DNA of 5,706 nt. Source: an uncultured Anaerococcus sp. GTDB lineage: Bacteria; Bacillota; Clostridia; Tissierellales; Peptoniphilaceae. Position numbers and translations under genes: made by a program. This document shows, in pieces, positions 1 to 5,320 of this stretch. Where the stretch lies: assembly GCF_943912825.1 (NCBI RefSeq), contig NZ_CALTUX010000058.1, positions 1 through 5,706 of the forward strand, written 5' to 3'. The notes beneath the pieces were generated by a model. It did not search any database. It had not been told where the DNA came from and saw only the letters and a list, made by a program, of their open reading frames with translations. How positions within the stretch are numbered: position 1 is the stretch's first letter; every line of letters starts with the position of its first letter.

Positions 1-126
1 AAATTATATCTAGAAAAACACCCAGAATTCAATTCTTATAGAATTATGCAAGGTGTAAACGGTAACTACTACTTCGTTCCTGAAATTAATTATGAAGACA
101 AAGAAAAACCAGAAGACAAGAAAAAA
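1..126 (+). repeat. Protein-level tandem repeat, copy 1 (partial)
   Basis: This encodes the end of a surface repeat: SYRIMQGVNGNYYFVPE followed by a charged EDKEKPEDKK linker. It matches the second copy at 169-339 (LYEVEVRKNAVQDRWFWRFVPVE, then EDKKPEDKK) in the pattern of aromatic and hydrophobic positions, although only a minority of residues are identical. More copies may lie upstream of the window. Confidence 0.55.
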
Positions 127-699
127 CAAACTCTTGACGAATGGCAAATCGAACAAAACGAAAAAGACGGCTACTTCACAAAAGAAGATGCTCTAAGAGC
201 TGGTAATCTTGCACTAGATAAAGCTAAACTAAGAGGACTTTATGAAGTTGAAGTTAGAAAGAATGCTGTACAAGATAGATGGTTCTGGAGATTTGTACCA
301 GTAGAAAAAGCTGAAGACAAGAAACCAGAAGATAAAAAACCTGAAGTTAAACCAAATCCAGAAGTTAAACCAACACCTGATTATACTCCAGCTAAGCCAG
401 AAGATAAGACACCAGCTGCACCAGCTGAAAATGATAAGGAAGTTGATAAATTAATCAAAGACCTTAATGATTCTCAAAAGAAAATCAACGATCTTCTAGA
501 ACAAAACGAAAAAGAAAACGCTGAGCTAAACAAAAAAGATAAAAAAGAAAAAGACAAAAAAGAAAATAAGAAAGCTAAAAAACAAGCACCAGCTAAACAA
601 GGTACTAACCCTAAAACAGGTGTAGTAGGTCTTGGATCAGTTGCTTCACTTGCAGCTATTTCAATGGCAGGAATCGTAGCAACAAGAAAAAGAAAATAA
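1..699 (+). CDS. Cell-wall-anchored repeat surface protein with NPKTG sorting signal (5' partial)
   Basis: This is the C-terminal 232 residues of a sortase substrate displayed on the cell wall. The frame is open to the left edge, and residues before the first ATG (position 46) belong to a repeat, so that ATG is probably internal and the real start lies upstream. Residues 1-42 and about 57-113 are two copies of a repeat that ends in an aromatic strand plus VPE/VPV and an EDKKPEDKK linker. Residues 104-143 are rich in Pro, Lys and Glu and probably span the wall. Residues 144-195 are charged and predicted coiled coil. The sorting signal is NPKTG at 203-207 (bases 607-621), then a hydrophobic segment of about 20 residues and the tail RKRK. 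NPKTG is a variant of LPXTG. The ligand cannot be told from this fragment. A terminator follows, so it is probably not co-transcribed with the next gene. Its only link to the downstream cluster is proximity. Confidence 0.9.
   Translation, partial: KLYLEKHPEFNSYRIMQGVNGNYYFVPEINYEDKEKPEDKKKQTLDEWQIEQNEKDGYFTKEDALRAGNLALDKAKLRGLYEVEVRKNAVQDRWFWRFVPVEKAEDKKPEDKKPEVKPNPEVKPTPDYTPAKPEDKTPAAPAENDKEVDKLIKDLNDSQKKINDLLEQNEKENAELNKKDKKEKDKKENKKAKKQAPAKQGTNPKTGVVGLGSVASLAAISMAGIVATRKRK
169..339 (+). repeat. Protein-level tandem repeat, copy 2
   Basis: This is the second and last copy, starting GYFTKEDALRAGNLALDKA and ending with the aromatic strand and VPV-E, followed by EDKKPEDKK. It has a helical first half and a strand-like aromatic second half. 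The linker shared by both copies is the clearest sign of duplication. Confidence 0.55.
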
Positions 700-732
700 G
701 CGATTTTAAAAGCAACAAATAGTTATTTTTGG

Positions 733-757
733 AAGGATAGGCCTAGGCCTATCTTTT
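733..757 (+). terminator. Rho-independent terminator after the NPKTG surface protein
   Basis: Bases 736-753 are a perfect 18-base palindrome (GATAGGCC-TA-GGCCTATC). The stem can extend outward through a G-T pair and two A-T pairs, and TTTT follows. It sits 34 bases after the stop codon at 697-699. The T run is short, so some readthrough is possible. Because the stem is symmetrical it could also act on the other strand. Confidence 0.75.
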
Positions 758-802
758 CAAATTCAATAAATTAAGATAGATAAAAAGGTTTGTAGGCCTT
801 GT

Positions 803-831
803 TTTTGGGTATAAATAATTTGAGGTATAAT
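803..831 (+). promoter_or_regulatory. Probable promoter of the gene at 870
   Basis: A perfect TATAAT lies at 826-831, with a poor -35 candidate (TTTTGG, 803-808) 17 bases upstream. An overlapping alternative -10 is GGGTATAAA at 807-815. The GGGTATA core there lies 63 bases before the ATG, the same distance as in the gene at 2504. Which -10 is used cannot be decided by eye. Confidence 0.5.
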
Positions 832-869
832 ATATATAAGGATATATATTTAATAGAAAGGATAAAATA

Positions 870-1664
870 ATGAAAAAGAATTTAGGAATATTAGCTCTAG
901 CATTAACTTTTGCTCTAGTTGGTAACCAAACATCCTTTGCTAAAGAATCAAATTTAGATAAGGAAATTAATAATTTAAAACAAGAACTTAGCGAGAAGGA
1001 AGAAGAGTATAAAATCCTTAAAGATAATTACGATCAAAACATTAAAATTTCAAAGTATTATGTAAGCACTTTAAAACAAAAGAAAAGAATTACAACAAAT
1101 CCAGAAAGTGCAAAGAAGAAATTATTTGATACTTCACTAATCTTAGATGAATATGTAGAAAATGGTACCCCATCTATTGATCAAGGCATACTTAGGGTAT
1201 ATTTAACAAATGGCTTTAATAATGGCAAAGTTAAGATAGATCCAATGGATGCGGATGGCTTACTTGCTTACCTAAAAACATATTATGTACCAAAATCTGG
1301 CATCAACCAAAAAGTTTACGATAATTTGCTTAAAGAATATGCATATCTTATTTCTGACTCAGTAGTTTTACCAAAGTTTGATGATTTGAAAAAAGACCTT
1401 GACCAACAACTAAATGACAAAAAAGCAGAGATTGACTCTATAAAAAAGGATATCTTAGATATTGAAGCTATCAAAAACAAGGGCCAAAAACCAATGCTTG
1501 AAAAGGCTGTAGCAAATGCAGAAAAAACCATCCAAGCTGCAGAATATCTCAAAAAGAACTATCCAAGCACAATCAAAAACGTTAGAACTGACCTTGATAA
1601 ACTTATAGAAATCCAAAAAGCAAACCTAACAAAGGCCAAAGCTCTCCTAGCTAGGATGAAATAA
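870..1664 (+). CDS. Secreted coiled-coil protein with the C-terminal shared helical module
   Basis: A 264-residue exported protein of unknown function. AAAGGA at 857-862 sits 7 bases before the ATG and fixes the start. Residues 1-24 are a type I signal peptide (KKN, a hydrophobic LGILALALTFALVG core, likely cut after SFA). Residues 29-70 are charged, heptad-like coiled coil. Residues 75-165 form a more globular region rich in Tyr, Asp and Gly that I do not recognise. Residues 167-203 are a second coiled coil. Residues 210-264 are the shared module, with T220, A223-A224, L227, P232, T234, L242, L245, A256 and L259-L260. It has no sortase signal, lipobox or membrane segment after the signal peptide, so it is either released or held through partners. 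It has its own promoter region and starts the run of module proteins. No enzyme motif is visible. Confidence 0.88.
   Translation: MKKNLGILALALTFALVGNQTSFAKESNLDKEINNLKQELSEKEEEYKILKDNYDQNIKISKYYVSTLKQKKRITTNPESAKKKLFDTSLILDEYVENGTPSIDQGILRVYLTNGFNNGKVKIDPMDADGLLAYLKTYYVPKSGINQKVYDNLLKEYAYLISDSVVLPKFDDLKKDLDQQLNDKKAEIDSIKKDILDIEAIKNKGQKPMLEKAVANAEKTIQAAEYLKKNYPSTIKNVRTDLDKLIEIQKANLTKAKALLARMK
1497..1661 (+). repeat. Shared helical module, copy 1 (C-terminal)
   Basis: Residues 210-264 of the coiled-coil protein. It carries every fixed position of the module: L1, A4, V5, T11, A14-A15, L18, P23, T25, I26, V29, R30, D32, L33, L36, I37, A47, L50-L51 and M54. It aligns without gaps to the copies at 2063, 3347 and 3904. 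Confidence 0.85.
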
Positions 1665-1665
1665 G

Positions 1666-1704
1666 AATCCATAAGGATTTTAGGGCCAAAGGATTTGCTC
1701 CTAA
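1666..1704 (+). other. Small hairpins between the first two module genes
   Basis: AATCC-ATAA-GGATT (1666-1679) is a perfect 5-bp hairpin starting one base after the stop codon at 1662-1664, followed by TT. A second pairing, TTAGG (1680-1684) with CCTAA (1700-1704), follows. Both are weak. They may slow transcription or give partial termination, but they lack a proper T tract. Confidence 0.3.
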
Positions 1705-1734
1705 TTTATAATTAATTGAAAAAAAGGGTATAAT
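1705..1734 (+). promoter_or_regulatory. Probable promoter of the lipoprotein gene
   Basis: TATAAT at 1729-1734 is preceded by AAAAAAAGGG, giving the GGGTATA core also seen upstream of the genes at 870 and 2504. The best-placed -35 is TTTATA (1705-1710, 18-base spacer), which is poor. TTGAAA at 1716 is only 7 bases away and cannot be its -35. The -10 is followed by a short leader before the ATG at 1778. Confidence 0.5.
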
Positions 1735-1777
1735 TCTTGTATAAAAATGACAAAGAGTCAATGAAAGGAAGATTGTA

Positions 1778-2227
1778 ATGAAATTAAACAACAAAAAGAT
1801 AATTGCTATCCTATTAGCTGCTGCAACACTTACAGCTTGTGATAGCCTATCAGGAAACAAAAAAGAAGCTGAACCAGCTGATACAAAAGTAGAAGAATCA
1901 GCAGAAAACAAAGCTGACCAAACTACAGAAGCTGAAGGCGAAGAAAAAGCAGCTGACGAAAAAGAAGCTGACAAAGAAACTAAAGATGGCGAAGAAAGCG
2001 AAGAAGCCAAAGAAGGTGAAGAAGAAGCTATTACTGACGAAGGTAAATCAGCCAAAGAAAAATTAGAAGATGCAGTATTCAAGACAAGAGTAACAGCTAG
2101 AGCTGCAGAATTACTAATAGAACAAACTCCTGAAACAATCACAGGAATAAGAGAAGACCTAGAAGAACTTCTACAACAATCTCAAGAACAAATTGATAAG
2201 GCAAATGAACTATTAGAATCAATGTAA
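1778..2227 (+). CDS. Small lipoprotein with acidic stalk and the C-terminal shared helical module
   Basis: A 149-residue lipoprotein of unknown function. AAAGGAAG at 1764-1771 supports the ATG at 1778. Residues 1-20 are a lipoprotein signal peptide with lipobox LTAC, so C21 would be lipidated and the mature protein held on the outer face of the membrane. Residues 27-90 are a low-complexity run of Glu, Lys, Ala, Asp and Thr, strongly acidic and probably an extended stalk. Residues 96-149 are the shared module, with T106, A109-A110, L113, P118, T120, L128, L131, A142 and L145-L146. There is no room for any other folded domain, so the protein is in effect the module on a stalk fixed to the membrane. 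That suggests a membrane receptor or anchor for the neighbouring module proteins, which is an inference. Confidence 0.9.
   Translation: MKLNNKKIIAILLAAATLTACDSLSGNKKEAEPADTKVEESAENKADQTTEAEGEEKAADEKEADKETKDGEESEEAKEGEEEAITDEGKSAKEKLEDAVFKTRVTARAAELLIEQTPETITGIREDLEELLQQSQEQIDKANELLESM
2063..2224 (+). repeat. Shared helical module, copy 2 (C-terminal, lipoprotein)
   Basis: Residues 96-149. It keeps L1, A4, T11, A14-A15, L18, P23, T25, I29, R30, D32, L33, L36, A47, L50-L51 and M54. Position 37 is Leu instead of Ile. This is the only copy whose host is membrane-anchored. Confidence 0.85.
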
Positions 2228-2400
2228 GATAATAGGCTGTTGCAAACTATAAATAATCCTCAAAAGCTCTGGGAGAGTCAGGGGCTAATTGCCCTTGCCC
2301 TCTAAGGGCTAGAAAGATTTCACAAAGGGGAATTTAGCTTGCAGCGGCCTTTTTGCTTCAAAAGACCTTTAAGATTAGTTTTTAGAGGATAAAAAAGATA
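2228..2400 (+). other. Structured intergenic stretch after the lipoprotein gene
   Basis: No gene is visible here. Two adjacent GC-rich hairpins lie at 2280-2296 (AGGGGC/GCCCTT, 5-base loop) and 2297-2309 (GCCCT/AGGGC, 3-base loop). A longer hairpin at 2346-2367 (GGCCTTTT pairing with AAAAGACC, one mismatch, 6-base loop) is followed by T-rich sequence and is the best candidate for a terminator of the lipoprotein gene. I compared the stretch with the conserved cores of the TPP, SAM, cobalamin and T-box leaders and saw no match. Confidence 0.35.
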
Positions 2401-2420
2401 GCCTTGACTTTTTGTAAAAA

Positions 2421-2449
2421 TTTTTAAAAAGCCTTAAAAAGGGTATATT
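2421..2449 (+). promoter_or_regulatory. Probable promoter of the 2504-5213 operon
   Basis: TTTTTA (2421-2426) and TATATT (2444-2449) are 17 bases apart. The -10 overlaps the GGGTATA core (2441-2447), which lies 63 bases before the ATG. A better -35 match, TTGACT at 2404-2409, is too far from this -10 and has no -10 at the right distance. Confidence 0.5.
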
Positions 2450-2503
2450 ATAAAGAAGACAGAATATATTTCTTAGATATCAAAAATTAAGAAAGGAAAT
2501 AAT

Positions 2504-3526
2504 ATGAAAACAAATAAATTTGCAAAAGTTATGCTAGCCCTAGCCCTAGGATCAGCAGCCCTAGCTCCAAGCTTTAAAGAAGCTCAAGCAAGCGAAGTAA
2601 CAAGCATAAGCGAAAGCCAAAAATATGAAAATGCATTAAAAGATTTGAAAAAAGCAATCGAAGATGCAAACTCAGTCAAACTTAACTTTAAATATATCAA
2701 CGCAGAAACCTACTATAAGCAAAACTTTGACAGTAGACTTGCTGATGCAAGCGCACTTTTAAATAAGTTGCCAGCCAAATCTGATTCAGCAAGCCTAAGA
2801 GAAGATGTAGTAAATAAAACATACTTCCTAAATAAGGCAAGCAAAGAATTAAATGGCCAAAAATCATCCCTAGACCAATTAAACAAACTAGTAGAAGATG
2901 ATGTTAACTTCATCAAAAAAGATGCTTATAGATTTGCTGATGAAAAACTTAAAAAACAATATATAGCAGCCTACAACAGTGCACGTGAATACTACCTCCT
3001 AGACGAAGCAAGACTCGCAAATAGCGAAGTAGAAAGACGTGTAAATAACCTAAAGGCAGCTAGAGAAGCAATCCAAAAAACTTACGCTCCACTAGAAGAA
3101 AGACTAGCCCTAAAGGCAGAAATTCAAGAAGCAGCTAAGCTAAAAGATAAAAAAGATTCTTATACAAAGGCATCCTTTGATTCCTTCCTATCAGCTCTAA
3201 GATTAGCTGAAACAAGTATGAATGATTCTTCAAGCTTCAAAACAGCAGAAGAATACAAAGAGCTAAGAAATAGCCTAAAATCTGCAAGAGAAGCCCTAGT
3301 AAAAGTCAAAAAGACAGACGAAAAGCTAGATAAAGCTATAGAAAAGCTAGAAGAAGCCATTGAAAGAAACCTAAGGACAAGAAACGCTGCAGAACTACTA
3401 ATAAACAAATTCCCACAAACAGTAAAAACAGTAAAACCTGAACTAGAAAAATTAATCAAAGTATCTAAAGAACAGGTAGAAGAAGCTGAAAAATTACTCA
3501 AAAAACTCAAAGGAATTGAGGGATAA
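2504..3526 (+). CDS. Secreted protein with three FIVAR-like helical domains and the shared C-terminal module
   Basis: A 340-residue exported, almost wholly helical protein. AAAGGAA at 2492-2498 supports the ATG. The signal peptide covers residues 1-29 (likely cut after AQA). Three helical bundles follow at about 42-117, 125-193 and 202-268. Each has the FIVAR-like layout: a helix, an aromatic-rich turn (YINAETYY, AYRFADEKL, SYTKASFDSF), a helix ending in Ala/Leu, an acidic spacer, and a last helix ending in A-x-x-x-L/I. FIVAR domains are known from large Gram-positive surface and matrix-binding proteins. Residues 282-336 are the shared module, with T292, A295-A296, P304, T306, L314, L317, A328 and L331-L332, and a short GIEG tail follows. 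No wall anchor or membrane segment is visible. The next gene starts 5 bases after the stop codon, so the two are probably translated together. Adhesion or ligand binding is likely but unproven. Confidence 0.88.
   Translation: MKTNKFAKVMLALALGSAALAPSFKEAQASEVTSISESQKYENALKDLKKAIEDANSVKLNFKYINAETYYKQNFDSRLADASALLNKLPAKSDSASLREDVVNKTYFLNKASKELNGQKSSLDQLNKLVEDDVNFIKKDAYRFADEKLKKQYIAAYNSAREYYLLDEARLANSEVERRVNNLKAAREAIQKTYAPLEERLALKAEIQEAAKLKDKKDSYTKASFDSFLSALRLAETSMNDSSSFKTAEEYKELRNSLKSAREALVKVKKTDEKLDKAIEKLEEAIERNLRTRNAAELLINKFPQTVKTVKPELEKLIKVSKEQVEEAEKLLKKLKGIEG
3347..3511 (+). repeat. Shared helical module, copy 3 (C-terminal)
   Basis: Residues 282-336 of the three-domain FIVAR-like protein. 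It keeps L1, A4, I5, T11, A14-A15, L18, P23, T25, V26, V29, E32, L33, L36, I37, S40, V44, A47 and L50-L51. Position 30 is Lys instead of Arg, and position 54 is Leu instead of Met. Confidence 0.85.
3518..3522 (+). promoter_or_regulatory. Ribosome binding site inside the end of the upstream gene
   Basis: GAGGG lies in the last codons of the gene at 2504, just before its TAA (3524-3526), and 9 bases before the ATG at 3532. The overlap suggests translational coupling between the two FIVAR-like genes and supports a single transcript. Confidence 0.7.
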
Positions 3527-3531
3527 GACAG

Positions 3532-4068
3532 ATGAAAATTATCAAAAAAATAGCAATAGGAATATTTGCCCTAGGTCTAAGTTTTGGTGCTGGTACACTT
3601 ACAGGCATAGATTCTAAAGTCTATGCAGCAGAAGCAACAGACCAAGAAAAATACAAAACCCAGAAAGAACAGCTAAACTATGCTGTAACAGATAGGGCCA
3701 ATGTAGTAAGTAGTGAAGCCTATGTTTCCTATGCATCAGAAGATACCAAGGCAAAATATGAAAAGGCCGTAGCAGATGGTGCAGCAGTCCTAGCTAAGGG
3801 CGATAGCGCAAGCATCGAAGAACTAGCAGCTGCTACATCAAACATCAACCAAGCTAGGTCAAACATTGTCCGTGATGTTAAAAAGAAACTAGCCAAGGTC
3901 AACCTACAAAAAGCAGTAGAAAAAAACCAAAACACATCACAAGCGGCAAAATACCTAATCCAAAATTATCCAAACACAGTAGCAAATGTAAGAACTGAAC
4001 TTGAAGCACTAATAGCAAAATCAGACAAACTAGTAAAACAAGCTCAGGCACTTCTACAAAAAATGTAA
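3532..4068 (+). CDS. Secreted protein with one FIVAR-like domain and the shared C-terminal module
   Basis: A 178-residue exported helical protein. GAGGG at 3518-3522 selects this ATG. Residues 1-32 or 1-35 are the signal peptide (KIIKKIA, a hydrophobic core, cut near VYA or AEA). Residues 46-114 form one FIVAR-like three-helix domain, with a helix, an AYVSYASEDTKAKYEKA segment, then GDSASIEEL and a last helix. It most resembles the second domain of the upstream protein (AYRFADEKLKKQYIAA), and its GDSASIEEL recalls SDSASLRED in that protein's first domain. Residues 125-178 are the shared module, with T135, A138-A139, L142, P147, T149, L157, L160, A171 and L174-L175, ending at the stop codon. 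It looks like a shortened paralogue of its neighbour, made of one domain plus the module. It has no anchor of its own. Confidence 0.9.
   Translation: MKIIKKIAIGIFALGLSFGAGTLTGIDSKVYAAEATDQEKYKTQKEQLNYAVTDRANVVSSEAYVSYASEDTKAKYEKAVADGAAVLAKGDSASIEELAAATSNINQARSNIVRDVKKKLAKVNLQKAVEKNQNTSQAAKYLIQNYPNTVANVRTELEALIAKSDKLVKQAQALLQKM
3904..4065 (+). repeat. Shared helical module, copy 4 (C-terminal)
   Basis: Residues 125-178 of the one-domain FIVAR-like protein. It has all the fixed positions, including V5, T11, A14-A15, L18, P23, T25, V26, V29, R30, E32, L33, L36, I37, S40, A47, L50-L51 and M54. It is closest by eye to the copies at 1497 and 3347. Confidence 0.85.
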
Positions 4069-4095
4069 AAAGGGGCTGCTAAAAGCAGCTCTTTT
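4069..4095 (+). terminator. Intra-operon hairpin, possible attenuator
   Basis: The hairpin starts right after the stop codon at 4066-4068. GCTGC (4075-4079) pairs with GCAGC (4085-4089) around a TAAAA loop, and the stem extends through G-T, G-C and G-T pairs to AAA/TTT. The only T run (CTCTTTT) is part of the stem, so termination is probably incomplete. It would lower, not abolish, transcription of the enzyme gene 15 bases on. The hairpin could also protect the upstream transcript from 3' decay. Confidence 0.6.
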
Positions 4096-4109
4096 GTAAT
4101 GAGGAAAAA

Positions 4110-5213
4110 ATGAAAAGAGTCAAAACAACATTACTAGCCCTAGCCTTGGCTTTAGGACTTGGTGTAAACCAGGCTCAAGCAGCAAGCCTAGAAGAAGCTA
4201 TCTTAAACATAGACGCTAGCAAATACCAAACCACCATCGACCTAGCCAAGTCCTATGTCAAAGAAAATGAAGGAAAATCAAAAAAAGCAACCATAGACCA
4301 GCTAAAAGTCTTGATAGGAAAAAGCGAAGACAATCTCAAAAAACTAGTCGACCTCCAAGACCGTTTTAGAAACAAAAAGAGAATAAAAGACCAAATAAGA
4401 GCCAATCTCAACAATAGAAACTCCTACTTCACCATAGATATCAAGCAAAATTCTTCAAACAAGGCCATATCAGAAATGTTTTTAGAAGTAGCAAGAGAAA
4501 ACCAATACTTCTTCTATGGCCAATACGGCTCATGCAAAATCGACACCAGCTTCAACCCAAGTAAGTCAACAGAAGGCAAGACCTACATAGAAAAGGCAAG
4601 CTTCGATGTGACCTACAGGGGAGATCTAGCCCTAGAATACAGGCTTAGAAACGACGTCAAAGCCTGGATAAATGCAAACATAGACCCGACAATGACAGAA
4701 TATGGCAAGGTTTTAGCCATTCACAACTATATAGTAAAGAAAAACTACTACAACCTAGGCGACAAAGACGGAAAATCAGGCGGATACTCAATCTACCACC
4801 CAGCCTCAATTCTGTATGGCAACGGAGGAGTTTGCAACGCCTACGCCACCCTCTTTGACCTAATGGCAAGAGACCTAGGCCTAGAAACCATGATTCTAAC
4901 CGGCAAGTCAAAAAGAAACGGCGAAGACCACATGTGGAACATGGTCAAAATCCTAGGCAGCTGGTACCACATCGACACAACTTGGGATGACCCAGTAATA
5001 AAATTTGACCAAGGCCACATAGAAAACCTAGGCGATTTCGTAATCTATGACTACTTCCTAAAAAGCGATGAAGAAATATCAAAATCAAGAACCATAGACG
5101 AAGTAAAAAACAGACCACAAGCCCCAACAAGCTTTTTAGGCACCCCAACCAATTCAAAAATAGAAAATATAAATGGCCAATACATGATAGTAAATAGAGA
5201 TGGAAATGAATAA
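4110..5213 (+). CDS. Secreted transglutaminase-like cysteine enzyme with an N-terminal diverged module
   Basis: A 367-residue exported protein with a transglutaminase-like papain-type fold. GAGG at 4101-4104 sits 5 bases before the ATG. The signal peptide is residues 1-24 (cut after AQA). Residues 32-86 match the shared module with one inserted residue: L32, T42, A46, L65, L68-I69, S72, L76 and L82 line up, but the Pro is missing. Residues 90-190 are a mixed linker region. The catalytic domain is about 195-315: IHNYIVKKNYY, then GGVCNAYATLFDLMARDLG with C242 as nucleophile, DHMWN with H274, and WYHIDTTWDDP with D289. The triad is intact. Bacterial members of this superfamily (Pfam PF01841 type) include peptidases and crosslinking enzymes, so substrate and reaction cannot be assigned. 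Its place after two FIVAR-like genes suggests it processes or links the module proteins or a host target. The C-terminus ends abruptly after NGQYMIVNRDGNE and could be shortened. Confidence 0.9.
   Translation: MKRVKTTLLALALALGLGVNQAQAASLEEAILNIDASKYQTTIDLAKSYVKENEGKSKKATIDQLKVLIGKSEDNLKKLVDLQDRFRNKKRIKDQIRANLNNRNSYFTIDIKQNSSNKAISEMFLEVARENQYFFYGQYGSCKIDTSFNPSKSTEGKTYIEKASFDVTYRGDLALEYRLRNDVKAWINANIDPTMTEYGKVLAIHNYIVKKNYYNLGDKDGKSGGYSIYHPASILYGNGGVCNAYATLFDLMARDLGLETMILTGKSKRNGEDHMWNMVKILGSWYHIDTTWDDPVIKFDQGHIENLGDFVIYDYFLKSDEEISKSRTIDEVKNRPQAPTSFLGTPTNSKIENINGQYMIVNRDGNE
4203..4367 (+). repeat. Shared helical module, diverged copy 5 (N-terminal)
   Basis: Residues 32-86 of the transglutaminase-like protein. 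T42 falls at module position 11. The LKVLIGKS segment (65-72) matches LEALIAKS of copy 4 once one inserted residue is allowed. The P-x-T turn is replaced by a charged ENEGKSKK stretch. The match is weaker than among the other four, but it lies in the same gene run. Confidence 0.5.
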
Positions 5214-5247
5214 AAAAGCATATTGATAATTTCCTTGCATCGACAAC

Positions 5248-5269
5248 AAGCCCGTCCGGCTCGTAGAGG
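5248..5269 (+). repeat. GC-rich intergenic repeat, copy A
   Basis: AAGCCCGTCCGGCTCG followed by TAGAGG. AGCC (5249-5252) pairs with GGCT (5258-5261) around a 5-base loop. It matches copies B (5301-5320) and C (5646-5667). Confidence 0.6.
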
Positions 5270-5285
5270 ACTCTCCATGAAATGG

Positions 5286-5300
5286 TCGAGCGCAGCTCGA
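5286..5300 (+). repeat. Perfect hairpin TCGAGC-GCA-GCTCGA
   Basis: A 6-bp stem with a 3-base loop lies directly before repeat copy B. Related hairpins occur at 5383-5401 (TTTCGAGC-TTT-GCGAGAAA, with two adjacent G-A mismatches) and 5621-5637 (TCTCGA/TCGAGA). No T run follows, so it is not a typical terminator. Confidence 0.6.
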
Positions 5301-5320
5301 AAGCCCGTCGGCTCTAGGAG
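5301..5320 (+). repeat. GC-rich intergenic repeat, copy B
   Basis: AAGCCCGTCGGCTCTAGGAG, one base shorter in the loop than copy A. AGCC (5302-5305) pairs with GGCT (5310-5313) around a 4-base loop. It abuts the perfect hairpin at 5286-5300. Confidence 0.6.

Noticed and set aside
46..48. ATG as start of the first gene
   Set aside because: The frame is open to the left edge, the preceding residues are part of the surface repeat, and there is no ribosome binding site or signal peptide at this ATG.
1651..2142. Minus-strand reading frame opposite the lipoprotein gene
   Set aside because: It mirrors the GAA/GCT-rich stalk and gives a Ser/Ala/Leu-rich product. It has no ribosome binding site and overlaps a well-supported gene.
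2228..2345. Riboswitch or T-box leader
   Set aside because: The hairpins do not match the conserved cores I know, and the downstream gene is a surface protein with no metabolic link.
2404..2409. TTGACT as -35 of the operon promoter
   Set aside because: It is 34 bases from TATATT at 2444, and the sequence 17 bases after it is not a -10.
3976..3990. YPNTV / YPSTI in the modules as sortase-like motifs
   Set aside because: They lack the motif's final Gly, and no membrane segment or basic tail follows. The position is the conserved turn of the helical module.
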